Positions 5,935 through 12,793 are shown, counted from the stretch's first letter. The stretch is 13,212 nt of DNA from Rhizobium sp. Q54 (GCA_945903655.1 CAMDOY010000069.1:1-13212), one strand, 5' to 3'. Made by a program: numbers and translations. Notes: generated from the letters alone by a model not told the origin.

Positions 5935-6990
5935 ATGAGGCTGCTTGAAAAGGCCCGTATCTGCGGGGCCCTGACGCTGGGCTTTCTGGCCGCCGCAAGC
6001 TATGTCCGCCCGGCGCATGCGCAATCATCCGTCGAGGCCTTCTACAAGGGCAAGATTCTGGACCTGTATATCGGCTTCACCTCCGGCGGGACCTACGACA
6101 CCTATTCGCGGCTGGTCGCCCAGTTCATGGGGGATCACATCCCCGGCAAACCCAAAATCGTGCCCAAGCAAATGGTGGGCGCAGGTTCGCGCGCCGCCGC
6201 CACCCATATTTTCAACATAGCGCCGAAGGATGGCACGCAACTGGCCACCGCCGATCAGGCGCTGGCCATGCAGCAGGTGCTAAACGATCCCGGCATTCAG
6301 TTCGACGCCAACAAGTTCGTCTGGATCGGCAACCCCATCGCCGACAACAACACCATGGCGGCATGGACCGCGTCGGGCGCGACCAGCATCGACGAGGCGA
6401 AGAAGCGCGAGTTCGTGGTTGGCGCCAATGGCATCACCGCATCCGCCCAATACCCGCAAGCCATGAATGTGCTGCTTGGGACGAAGTTCAAGATCATCAC
6501 CGGCTATCCCGGCGGCACGGACATCAACCAGGCCATGCAGCGCGGCGAGGTGGCGATTCGCGGCCAGAATTCCTGGTCCTCCTGGAAGTCCCAGCACATG
6601 GACTGGATCAAGGCGAAGCAGATCACCATTCTGGTCCAGATCGGCCTGACCAAGGACAAGGAATTGCCGGATGTTCCCTTGCTGTTGGACCTCGCCACAG
6701 CGCCCGATGATCGCGCCGCCCTGAAGCTGCTCTCGGCGCCCACGGCGATTGGCCGACCGATCTTCACCACGCCGGGCGTTCCGCAGGAACGGGTTGAGGC
6801 TCTGCGCGCCGCCTTCAACGCAACGATGAAAGATCCCGCCTTTCTGGCGACGGCGGCCAAGGCCAATATGGATCTGAACCCGGTGAGGGGCGAGGAATTG
6901 CAGCGCATCGTCGCCGATCTCTTCGCCACCCCGCCCTCAGCAGTGCAGCGGCTCAAGGAAATCCTCGCGCCGCTGGAAGCGGGCCGATAG
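5935..6990 (+). CDS. TctC/Bug-family periplasmic substrate-binding protein (FYKGK subgroup)
   Basis: This 351-residue extracytoplasmic receptor belongs to the tripartite tricarboxylate transporter (TTT) family. It starts at ATG 5935 with an excellent AGGAGAGGA upstream. A Sec signal peptide is evident: basic MRLLEKAR, a hydrophobic core, then AHA before Q30. The mature protein begins with FYKGKILDLYIGF and GGTYDTYSRLVA (about 36-62), the first ligand-binding loop of the family, followed by GAGSRAAATH and APKDGTQLA. It is clearly paralogous to the receptor at 11634-12647 and more distant from the one at 9830-10801. Such receptors commonly bind aromatic or aliphatic carboxylates. No TctA or TctB membrane subunit is encoded nearby, as is common for orphan Bug receptors. 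It ends at a hairpin facing the convergent UbiD operon. Confidence 0.94.
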   Translation: MRLLEKARICGALTLGFLAAASYVRPAHAQSSVEAFYKGKILDLYIGFTSGGTYDTYSRLVAQFMGDHIPGKPKIVPKQMVGAGSRAAATHIFNIAPKDGTQLATADQALAMQQVLNDPGIQFDANKFVWIGNPIADNNTMAAWTASGATSIDEAKKREFVVGANGITASAQYPQAMNVLLGTKFKIITGYPGGTDINQAMQRGEVAIRGQNSWSSWKSQHMDWIKAKQITILVQIGLTKDKELPDVPLLLDLATAPDDRAALKLLSAPTAIGRPIFTTPGVPQERVEALRAAFNATMKDPAFLATAAKANMDLNPVRGEELQRIVADLFATPPSAVQRLKEILAPLEAGR

Positions 6991-7000
6991 GTCGGCCCGC
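6979..7000. terminator. Hairpin at the end of convergent operons
   Basis: GCGGGCCGA (6979-6987) and TCGGCCCGC (6992-7000) form a perfect 9-bp stem with a 4-base loop that contains part of the TAG stop of the binding-protein gene. It lies between two convergent genes only 17 bp apart and could end transcription from both sides. There is no T-tract on either side, so it may act by hairpin or RNA stability alone. Confidence 0.5.
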
Positions 7001-7007
7001 AGCCTTA

Positions 7008-8663
7008 TCAGCTTTCCACTGACCGCACGGAAGTCTCAGGCGTCAGACCACCGCGACGCCGCGCAAGGGTTTGCGCGCCGTTCTTCTCCCATTCGCCCGC
7101 CGCGGCGTTCTGCGCGAACTCTTCCCAGACATCGTTCCAGTCGCCCAGCGCATAGCCATGCCAGGGCGCCTGCAGGGTGATCGGAGGAAGCTTCAGCTTG
7201 TTCCACAGCTCCTGCGCGCGCTCCATATAGGGTTTGGCGGGGAGGGCGATGGGGGGCATGACATGCTTCAGCGTGGCGTCGATCAGCAGGGTGGAATTGG
7301 CCGTGCGCGGATCCGCCTTGCCGCCGCCCTTGCGATCAGAACTCGGCCCATGACCGGGAGAGCGGAAGGGCACCACCAGCACGTCCTCGATGGGGTTCGA
7401 CCGATAGGCCATGGACCAGAAGACCGCATTGGCGTTGTTGGGATCGACGTCTTCGCTGACCGCGATGACGATCTTGCCGCAATCGGCGATGCGCGAGGAC
7501 GCCGCCTGCAGCCCGCGCCAGACTTCGGTTCGGGGCGCGCTGGCGGAAAATTGCAGGAAGATGAGCGGGCGCAGATTGCTCAGCACCTCATGCATCACCA
7601 CGCGCTTGATGCCCTTGACCGCGATCTGATCGCGTAGGTGGCCCAGAAACAAGGGCTCCAGCGCCACCTTGCGCATGACGCTCGATTCGCTTGGGGTCAC
7701 CTGGCTGATGATGGAGGCGAAGACCGGATTGCGCCGATGGGTGATCGCGGTCACCTCCATCGACATGTTGAAATCTTCCAGCGCTACATAGCCGGTGCTC
7801 TCGCCAAAGGGGCCTTCGGGCTCGAGCAATTCGGTGCTGATGAAACCCTCGATCACTATTTCGGCGTTGGCGGGCACCAACAGATCGACGGTCTTCGCCT
7901 GCACCATCTCGATGGGCTGACCGGCCAGCGCGCCAGCAACCGTCGCTTCATCGAAATCAACCGGCAGGCGCTGCGGGCCAGTGTAGCAACAGACCGGCGC
8001 TGCGCCGACGACAATGGCGACCGGCATGGGCTTGCCCATGGCCTGATACTTGAGCCAGTTCTGATAGCCGCCGGAGCCGCCGATGCGCGAGGCCATGCGC
8101 ACGCCTAGGCGGTTCGTGCTCTTCAGCGCCGCCCGGTTCGTCGACATATTGGCGACGCCATTATCGGGGTTTTTGGTGACGCACAGGGTCGCCGTCAAGG
8201 TCGGCGCGGCGTCAAAGCCCGGTGTCGAAACAGGCACAGGCAAGAGCGCCAGGCCGCCGCCGGGTTTCGTCAGATCGGCGCCGGTGATGACGACTTCCTG
8301 ACACATACCCTTTTCCACGACGGCGGGGGGAATGGGCTTGGCGATGGCGTCAATCCAGGCTTGGCTGATCTCGGACGTCGGGCGCCCCATGCCCATGGCA
8401 TAGATGTCGGGCGAGGCGGCAAGCGCGCCGACCACCACAGGCATGTCATATTTCTTGCCTGCGGAGTCGTGCACGTTAGTGAACAGGAACGCGCGCCGCT
8501 GATCTTCATGCAGCCCGCCTACGAACTGGCAGCGCACGAGGGGGTGAAGCTCCGTATCCTTGTTGATGGGCTCATCGACCCGCACGAGAAGACCCCGCTT
8601 CTCCAACTCGGCGAGATGGCTCTGCAAATCGAGGCTTACGGACAGTTTGTTGGCGTCAGACAT
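7008..8663 (-). CDS. UbiD-family decarboxylase (prenylated-FMN dependent)
   Basis: This 551-residue protein belongs to the UbiD family, whose members add or remove carboxylates on aromatic, heteroaromatic or acrylic substrates using prenylated FMN. Seen: an N-terminal domain with GLLVRVDEPINKDTELHPLVR (residues 24-44), a prFMN/metal region NGVANMSTNRAALKSTNRLGVRM (168-190), PMPVAIVVGAAPV (212-224), and the signature EPEGPFGESTGY (281-292). In that signature E283 and E288 correspond to the Glu pair of Fdc1/UbiD, and R189 probably to the catalytic Arg. Length is slightly above the usual 450-510, with an extended C-terminus. It is the last gene of the minus-strand operon, 21 bp after the ThDP beta subunit, with AGAGGA ten bases before ATG 8663. 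No UbiX prenyltransferase is in the window. The substrate is unknown; a ring carboxylate is likely from context. Confidence 0.95.
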   Translation of the reverse strand: MSDANKLSVSLDLQSHLAELEKRGLLVRVDEPINKDTELHPLVRCQFVGGLHEDQRRAFLFTNVHDSAGKKYDMPVVVGALAASPDIYAMGMGRPTSEISQAWIDAIAKPIPPAVVEKGMCQEVVITGADLTKPGGGLALLPVPVSTPGFDAAPTLTATLCVTKNPDNGVANMSTNRAALKSTNRLGVRMASRIGGSGGYQNWLKYQAMGKPMPVAIVVGAAPVCCYTGPQRLPVDFDEATVAGALAGQPIEMVQAKTVDLLVPANAEIVIEGFISTELLEPEGPFGESTGYVALEDFNMSMEVTAITHRRNPVFASIISQVTPSESSVMRKVALEPLFLGHLRDQIAVKGIKRVVMHEVLSNLRPLIFLQFSASAPRTEVWRGLQAASSRIADCGKIVIAVSEDVDPNNANAVFWSMAYRSNPIEDVLVVPFRSPGHGPSSDRKGGGKADPRTANSTLLIDATLKHVMPPIALPAKPYMERAQELWNKLKLPPITLQAPWHGYALGDWNDVWEEFAQNAAAGEWEKNGAQTLARRRGGLTPETSVRSVES

Positions 8664-8684
8664 CTTGGAAAAATCCTCTTGATC

Positions 8685-9275
8685 TCAGCGGGAGGCGGCC
8701 AGGCGCGCCCTGTCTTCTGCCAGACCGGCTGCAAAGCGCTTGCGCGCGGCCTCCCCATGCACCAACGCATAGTCGAGTTCCGGCTTGATGCTCGGTTGCA
8801 CAAAAAGGGTGGCGAAGCGCGGTCCCGGGGCCTCCATGAAGGCGGGCAGTTCCTGCGCCATGGTCGCGACATCCCGAAATTCGGTCACGGTCTTGTAGCC
8901 CGCGGACCTTGCGAAACCGGCGAAGGAGACCACATCGCGTCCGGGAATGGGATGCTCGCCATTGGCCTCGTAGCAGCCATTATAGCCCACGAAATGCGTT
9001 AGGTTCTCCGGCGCTACATTGGCGATGGTAACCAGCGTGCCCAGATTCATCAGCAGGCTACCGTCGCCATCGAGCACTATGATGCGCTTGTCCGGCAAGC
9101 CGATGGCGAAGCCCAGCGCATTGGTGGCCGCCTGGCCCATGGCGCCCACCGCCAGAAAATTGAGGGGATGGGGCGAAACTTCCAGCCACTCGAAGGCTGA
9201 CGAATAAACCGCCACCACCAGCGCATCACCACGCAATTTGGCGATTTCCGCAAGAGCCTGCGCACGAACCATCAT
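8685..9275 (-). CDS. Thiamine-diphosphate-binding decarboxylase, beta subunit (ComE-like)
   Basis: This 196-residue protein is the C-terminal, cofactor-binding half of a ThDP-dependent 2-oxo-acid decarboxylase. It resembles sulfopyruvate decarboxylase ComE and phosphonopyruvate decarboxylase beta halves. The ThDP/Mg motif is clear: VLDGDGSLLMNLG (residues 67-79, D71) and, 26-28 residues later, YNGCYEANG (98-106) with N99 completing the GDG...N signature. AVGAMGQAATNALGFAIGL (42-60) precedes it, as in the family. ATG 9275 overlaps the alpha-subunit stop by 4 bp (ATGA), and no ribosome site of its own is visible, so translation is probably coupled and the subunits made in equal amounts. The substrate is unlikely to be sulfopyruvate, since no coenzyme M or sulfonate genes are nearby. 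Confidence 0.93.
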   Translation of the reverse strand: MMVRAQALAEIAKLRGDALVVAVYSSAFEWLEVSPHPLNFLAVGAMGQAATNALGFAIGLPDKRIIVLDGDGSLLMNLGTLVTIANVAPENLTHFVGYNGCYEANGEHPIPGRDVVSFAGFARSAGYKTVTEFRDVATMAQELPAFMEAPGPRFATLFVQPSIKPELDYALVHGEAARKRFAAGLAEDRARLAASR

Positions 9276-9796
9276 GGACGCACCCGTGTGCCGAAGAGAA
9301 TGACGACTGGCCGCGAGACCTCATAGGCTCGATTGATGGCCGTTGTGATCTTGGGAATATCGGCGTCCGTCTCGATCACGAGATGGTCCACCTCCATGGC
9401 GCGCAATACCGGCTCCACCACGCGCACCGAATATTTCTTCGATTGCTCCGTGGGCACGCCGGGCTCCTTGCCCAAAAGGCCCACGAGCATGCAGACCGGG
9501 TGCTTGTATTCCACCGCGATGCCGCGCACGGCGTTCAGCGAGTCAAAGAGCCCAGTTTGCTGCATGGACATGATGGCGCGGTGATCGCAATAGGACAGCG
9601 CCGAGCAGATCGTAATGCCTTCGTCCTCCTTGCAGACCCTGATCAGCCGAAGCTCCTCGTCACGCGATAGCGGCCACAAGAGGCCCGCGCTCGTGGTGAT
9701 GTCCGGTAATGCAACGACGGTTCGCACCTGCGCCTGCTTGATGGCGGCGATGATGCTGCTGCCGCTGAGTTGCGACCGGGCTATGGCTTGTTCCAC
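9272..9796 (-). CDS. Thiamine-diphosphate-dependent decarboxylase, alpha subunit (ComD-like)
   Basis: This 174-residue protein corresponds to the N-terminal (pyrimidine-binding) half of ThDP decarboxylases, as in ComD. The key element is CKEDEGITICSALSY (residues 55-69), where E59 matches the Glu that activates the cofactor. MSMQQTGLFDSLNAV (76-90) matches the family segment LMQNSGLGNSLNA, and CMLVGLLGKEP follows. Translation starts at GTG 9796 with AGGGAG about seven bases upstream. It overlaps the beta-subunit start by 4 bp and follows the Bug receptor gene by 33 bp. Together alpha and beta should form one active decarboxylase with sites at the subunit interface. Known split members act on sulfopyruvate; here the neighbours suggest a 2-oxo acid released from an aromatic pathway, which is inference. 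Confidence 0.92.
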   Translation of the reverse strand: MEQAIARSQLSGSSIIAAIKQAQVRTVVALPDITTSAGLLWPLSRDEELRLIRVCKEDEGITICSALSYCDHRAIMSMQQTGLFDSLNAVRGIAVEYKHPVCMLVGLLGKEPGVPTEQSKKYSVRVVEPVLRAMEVDHLVIETDADIPKITTAINRAYEVSRPVVILFGTRVRP

Positions 9797-9829
9797 AAAT
9801 AACTCCCTGTCGATCTGGGCGAACCCTAT

Positions 9830-10801
9830 TCAAAGGCCGGCTTTCTTCGCCAGTTCGCGCCACTTTTCGAAATCCTCGCGCACATAGGAGGCGAAACCCT
9901 CGGGCGATCTGGTCTCGACGACAATCGCCTGATTGAAGAGCGTTGTGCGAATTTCTGGTTCCGTCAGGATCTCATTCATCGCGGCGTTCAGTTTGCTCAC
10001 GATGGGCGCTGGCACGTTCGCAGGCGCGATCACGCCAATCCACAGGGAGGCTTCGTAGCCGGGCAAGCCGGATTCCGACAGCGTCGGAATGTCCGGAAAT
10101 TCCGGAACCCGCTTCGCAGTCGTAACGCCCAGGGCGTTCAATTTGCCATCACGGATATATTGGTGGGTCGTCGTCAGAATGCCGAACTGGGAATCGATGC
10201 GCCCGCCCAGCACATCGACGACCGCCTGGGTGGAGCTCTTGTAGGGCACCTGGATGAGTTTGATCCCAGACATATTGGCCAGAAGTTCAGCGGCGAGCCG
10301 GGCGAGGCTGGCTTCGCCAACCGAGGAATAGGTCAGGGTGTCGGGCTTTTGCTTCGCCAGCGCGATGAATTCACCGACGGTCTTCACGGGCACGCCGGGA
10401 TGCGTGACCAGAACATAGGGCGAGATGCCGACCATGGAGACCAGCGTAAAATCCTTTTGCGCATCATAACCTATTTTGGGATTGAGGATCGGCCCTGTGA
10501 CAAGGGTGGTCGATGTCGCGATGCCCAGCGTATAGCCATCTGGCGCAGCCTTGGCGATTTCGCGCGTGCCTGTCGCCCCGCTGGCGCCATCACGGTTCAG
10601 CACCACGACGGTTTGCTTGAAACGCTCCTGCAACTTGCCGCCGATCAGTCTGGCGACCGTATCCGCAGCTGCTCCGGGGGGCAGGGGAACGATGATCTGC
10701 ATCTGGCGACTTGGCCAGGGCGCCTCCTGCGCGAGGGTCGATGAAACGCCGATCAAGGCGCCAATCCCAACTAAAAAGCCCATTGCCCAGAGGCTTCTCA
10801 T
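9830..10801 (-). CDS. Bug-family tripartite tricarboxylate transporter receptor
   Basis: This 323-residue periplasmic binding protein is a typical Bug receptor. A Sec signal peptide (MRSLWAMGFL core, TLA before Q25) precedes WPSRQMQIIVPLPPGAAADTVARLI, the first canonical ligand loop. GASGATGTREIAKAAPDGYTLG forms the second. ATG 10801 is preferred because GGTGGAG lies directly upstream; an in-frame GTG at 10810 would add three residues. Bug receptors usually bind carboxylates through bridging waters and loop backbone atoms and often serve catabolic operons as sensors or orphan receptors. It is the first gene of the four-gene operon ending with UbiD, so its ligand is likely the substrate of that operon. 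It is more distantly related to the other two receptors in the window. Confidence 0.95.
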   Translation of the reverse strand: MRSLWAMGFLVGIGALIGVSSTLAQEAPWPSRQMQIIVPLPPGAAADTVARLIGGKLQERFKQTVVVLNRDGASGATGTREIAKAAPDGYTLGIATSTTLVTGPILNPKIGYDAQKDFTLVSMVGISPYVLVTHPGVPVKTVGEFIALAKQKPDTLTYSSVGEASLARLAAELLANMSGIKLIQVPYKSSTQAVVDVLGGRIDSQFGILTTTHQYIRDGKLNALGVTTAKRVPEFPDIPTLSESGLPGYEASLWIGVIAPANVPAPIVSKLNAAMNEILTEPEIRTTLFNQAIVVETRSPEGFASYVREDFEKWRELAKKAGL

Positions 10802-10834
10802 GGTCTCCACCCTTTCACTTGAAAATTTGAAGAA

Positions 10835-10863
10835 AGGCTATGACCGGCACTCCCGCCCGGCAA
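10835..10863 (-). promoter_or_regulatory. Possible promoter of the Bug/ThDP/UbiD operon
   Basis: On the minus strand TTGCCG (10863-10858) and TAGCCT (10840-10835) are spaced by 17 bp, about 35-60 bp before ATG 10801. Both boxes are weak matches; spacing and position are good. Confidence 0.28.
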
Positions 10864-11153
10864 TGAACAATTTTTCAGGAGGCTATGAGTTTTAAGAATG
10901 CATCATTGACCGAAACGTCCGATTGTAGCTATCGGGGATGATGTTCATTTCATTAAGGCGAGGCTTGCAAAGCCAATTGGTCTGATTGGTTCTTCCCGAC
11001 AGCGTGAATGTAAATTTCTCAGAATTAGTCAGGTCGTGTCCCCCCACGTGGTGTAGCAGGACGGTAGCCAGTCGCCCGCGAAGCGCGCTCCCCATAGCGC
11101 CGTAGCGAGCTTGCGGCTGGCGGTGGTCATCGGCGGCTCGCTCGGTCAAGCTG

Positions 11154-11175
11154 GGTTGTGGACACAAACACAACC
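11154..11175. repeat. 7-bp inverted repeat with 8-base loop
   Basis: GGTTGTG (11154-11160) pairs perfectly with CACAACC (11169-11175). It lies in the gene-free region upstream of the tRNA 3' end. No T-tract follows in either direction, so I do not call a terminator. Confidence 0.5.
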
Positions 11176-11207
11176 AAGGATCCTCCGATGCCCGACCCCT
11201 GCGGGAT

Positions 11208-11247
11208 GTGACACACGGCGGTGACACATGGCTCTGGCATGTGTAAC
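11208..11247. repeat. Clustered GTGACACA direct and inverted repeats
   Basis: GTGACACA occurs at 11208-11215 and again at 11221-11228, 13 bp apart. The second copy is part of GTGACACATG (11221-11230), which pairs at nine of ten positions with CATGTGTAAC (11238-11247) across a 7-base loop. Such clusters look like protein-binding sites, for example at the end of an insertion element or an operator, but no owner is visible. Confidence 0.5.
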
Positions 11248-11314
11248 GCCGCGTGCGCCCGTGATCGCTAGCAAGTTGCTGGGATTTAAGGGAGATTCAG
11301 ATTGGGCGCAAATG

Positions 11315-11391
11315 TGGTAGCGAAGGAGGGACTCGAACCCCCGACACAAGGATTATGATTCCTCTGCTCTAGCCAGCTGAGCTACTCCGCC
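11315..11391 (-). tRNA. tRNA-Met (anticodon CAT, elongator)
   Basis: The 77-nt gene folds as a full cloverleaf on the minus strand. The acceptor stem is GGCGGAG/CTTCGCT with a terminal G-U. It is followed by TA and a GCTC...GAGC D-arm, an anticodon stem GAGGA/TCCTT around loop ATCATAA, a T-arm GGGGG-TTCGAGT-CCCTC, and an encoded ACCA end. The anticodon is CAT. The acceptor stem and loop fit elongator Met and differ from the initiator and from the lysidine-modified tRNA-Ile(CAT), whose acceptor usually begins GGCCCC/GGGCCC. A strong promoter lies just upstream. tRNA 3' ends are common integration sites for islands; the 3' end faces the catabolic cluster. Confidence 0.95.
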
Positions 11392-11433
11392 CCCTGCGCC
11401 GCCGGACACGCCGGAGCCACAAGGCACCGACGC

Positions 11434-11463
11434 GATATAGGGTGGGGGTGGGTGCAGTGTCAA
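11434..11463 (-). promoter_or_regulatory. Promoter of tRNA-Met
   Basis: On the minus strand a perfect -35 TTGACA (11463-11458) is followed after 18 bp by TATATC (11439-11434), or after 17 bp by CTATAT. Transcription would begin near 11427, about 36 nt before the mature tRNA. This is the strongest promoter-like pattern in the window. Confidence 0.7.
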
Positions 11464-11565
11464 GCCGCGTTTGGGGCCGATGGGTCCTCGCTGGCGCAGC
11501 GGGCTCACAATCCTGGCCTGCGTGGTCAAAGGACCGTGATTCGTGCGTTTTCCTCCGCTCGCCCC

Positions 11566-11594
11566 GTGACCCCCGGCGGCGCGCGGTGTAGAAG
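11566..11594 (+). promoter_or_regulatory. Possible promoter of the third TctC-like gene
   Basis: GTGACC (11566-11571) and TAGAAG (11589-11594) each match four of six consensus positions with 17-bp spacing, about 33 nt before ATG 11634. A 7-bp hairpin, GGGCCTC/GAGGCCC (11594-11616), lies at the predicted start of the leader and could affect expression or be chance in GC-rich DNA. Confidence 0.3.
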
Positions 11595-11633
11595 GGCCTC
11601 ACCATCAGGGAGGCCCCGCAGGGGGCGTGACGC

Positions 11634-12647
11634 ATGAAATCTTGGACCCGAGCCGCCGCAAGCCTGTTTTTGGCCACTTTCGCCTTGGGCGCGGCGCAGG
11701 CGCAGGAACCCTTTTACAAGGGCAAGACCGTTGAATTGATCATTGGCTATCCCACGGGCGGCAGCAATGACGTCTATGCGCGCCTGCTTTCCAGCCATCT
11801 GGGCAAGCATATTCCCGGCAATCCCACCGTCATCGCCCGCAACATGCCGGGCGCAGGCAGTTTCCTGGCCGCCAACCACATGACCGCCGTCGCCCCCAAG
11901 GACGGCACCTCCATCGCCATCTGCGCCCCCACCATCGCGCTGGACGAGAAGCTTGGCACTCAGGGCGTGCGCTTCAAGACCGCGCAGATGAACTGGATTG
12001 GCCGCATCTCGCCGCTGATCAATATCGTGATGATCTGGAAGACCTCGCCGGTGAAGACCGTGGCGGACGCCCAGAAGACCGAAGTCACCCTGGCGGGCAC
12101 GGGCGTGGGCTCCACCGTGTCCATCTATCCCACCGTCATGAACAACATGTTCGGCACCAAGTACAAGCTGATCATGGGCTACAAGGGCTCCAGCGAGGCC
12201 ATGCTGGCGCTGGAGCGCGGCGAGGTTCAGGGACATTCCACCGCCTGGGAGGCCCTCAAGACCGCCCACCCCAGCTGGAAGCCCGATGGCGATGTGACCA
12301 TTCCCGTGCAGTTCGCCATCAAGCCCCATCCCGAGCTGCCTGATGTGCCCACGGCCATGCAATTCGCCCGCACGCCCGATGAGAAGCGCGTGCTGGAAGC
12401 CATCCTCAACGCCACAGAAGTCGGCACCGCCTTCTTCACCACCCCCGGCGCCCCCGCCGAGCGCGTGACCCTGCTGCGCCGCGCCTTCGATGCGACCATG
12501 CAGGATCCCGAGTTCAAGGCCGATGTGGAGAAGATGCGCGTCAGCCTCGCGCCGATGAAGGGCGAGGATCTGCAGACCCTCGTGTCCAAGGTCAGCGATC
12601 TGCCCGCCGACGTCACCGAAATGGTGCGCAAGGTCTATCAGCAGTAA
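11634..12647 (+). CDS. TctC/Bug-family periplasmic substrate-binding protein (FYKGK subgroup)
   Basis: This 337-residue extracytoplasmic receptor of the TTT family starts at ATG 11634 with AGGGGG upstream. The Sec signal peptide is clear: MKSWTR, a hydrophobic core, and AQA before Q24. FYKGKTVELIIGYPTGGSND and YARLLSSHLGKHIPGNP match the receptor at 5935-6990 motif by motif, as do GAGSFLAANH, APKDGTSIA, FFTTPGAPAERV and MKGEDLQ, so the two are paralogs. It stands alone between the tRNA and a Rieske oxygenase gene in the same orientation, 157 bp ahead of it, with a strong hairpin after the stop. The ligand is unknown, probably a carboxylate; an aromatic acid used by the oxygenase is possible. 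No membrane subunits are seen. Confidence 0.94.
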   Translation: MKSWTRAAASLFLATFALGAAQAQEPFYKGKTVELIIGYPTGGSNDVYARLLSSHLGKHIPGNPTVIARNMPGAGSFLAANHMTAVAPKDGTSIAICAPTIALDEKLGTQGVRFKTAQMNWIGRISPLINIVMIWKTSPVKTVADAQKTEVTLAGTGVGSTVSIYPTVMNNMFGTKYKLIMGYKGSSEAMLALERGEVQGHSTAWEALKTAHPSWKPDGDVTIPVQFAIKPHPELPDVPTAMQFARTPDEKRVLEAILNATEVGTAFFTTPGAPAERVTLLRRAFDATMQDPEFKADVEKMRVSLAPMKGEDLQTLVSKVSDLPADVTEMVRKVYQQ

Positions 12648-12654
12648 GGCTCAA

Positions 12655-12681
12655 GCCTCCCGCGCTTCACGCGCGGGAGGC
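12655..12681 (+). terminator. Strong GC hairpin after the TctC-like gene
   Basis: GCCTCCCGCGC (12655-12665) and GCGCGGGAGGC (12671-12681) form a perfect 11-bp stem with loop TTCAC, 8 bp after the TAA stop. No T-tract follows, so this is either an L-shaped/atypical terminator or an mRNA 3'-end stabiliser. Confidence 0.6.
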
Positions 12682-12707
12682 GCAAAGGCTGGCTCCGGGC
12701 CTCCTCA

Positions 12708-12736
12708 TTGACGCGCCCAGCCCTCTCCCCTAGCGT
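12708..12736 (+). promoter_or_regulatory. Predicted promoter of the Rieske oxygenase gene
   Basis: TTGACG (12708-12713, five of six consensus positions) is followed after exactly 17 bp by TAGCGT (12731-12736, three of six). Transcription would start near 12743, giving a leader of about 62 nt that contains both copies of the tandem hairpin repeat. Confidence 0.45.
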
Positions 12737-12747
12737 TCACCCCAACG

Positions 12748-12793
12748 AAGGGCGCTCCGCGCCTATTGCAATGAAGAAAGGGCGCTCCGCGCC
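12748..12793 (+). repeat. Two direct copies of a hairpin-forming 16-mer in the oxygenase leader
   Basis: AAGGGCGCTCCGCGCC occurs at 12748-12763 and again at 12778-12793, 30 bp apart start to start. Each copy contains GGCGC-TCC-GCGCC, a 5-bp stem with a 3-base loop (6 bp in the second copy). The second copy ends just before the ribosome site GGGGGAG and start codon at 12805. Confidence 0.75.

Larger units (their letters stand above)
10802..11314. other. 513-bp region without a convincing gene
   Basis: No open frame here has a recognisable product. The part near 10811-11040 is noticeably richer in A/T than the flanking genes; the part near 11040-11250 is GC-rich and holds inverted and direct repeats. 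A good AGGAGG precedes ATG 10885 on the plus strand, but that frame closes after 18 codons. The region separates the catabolic cluster from the 3' end of the tRNA gene. It could hold remnants of a mobile element or an old integration junction; no transposase or integrase is visible. Confidence 0.6.

Noticed and set aside
8685..9796. Calling the ThDP pair sulfopyruvate decarboxylase (comDE)
   Set aside because: Only family-level similarity is visible and no coenzyme M or sulfonate genes occur; the gene symbols would overstate the case.
10892..11349. Minus-strand frames in the gene-free region, one running out of the tRNA tail
   Set aside because: No motifs, no ribosome sites, and one is simply translated tRNA sequence. 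They are not convincing even as pseudogene remnants.
11526..12362. A 278-codon minus-strand frame opposite the third TctC-like gene
   Set aside because: It is antisense to a receptor with signal peptide and clear family motifs; the translation is low-complexity Gly/His/Asp-rich.
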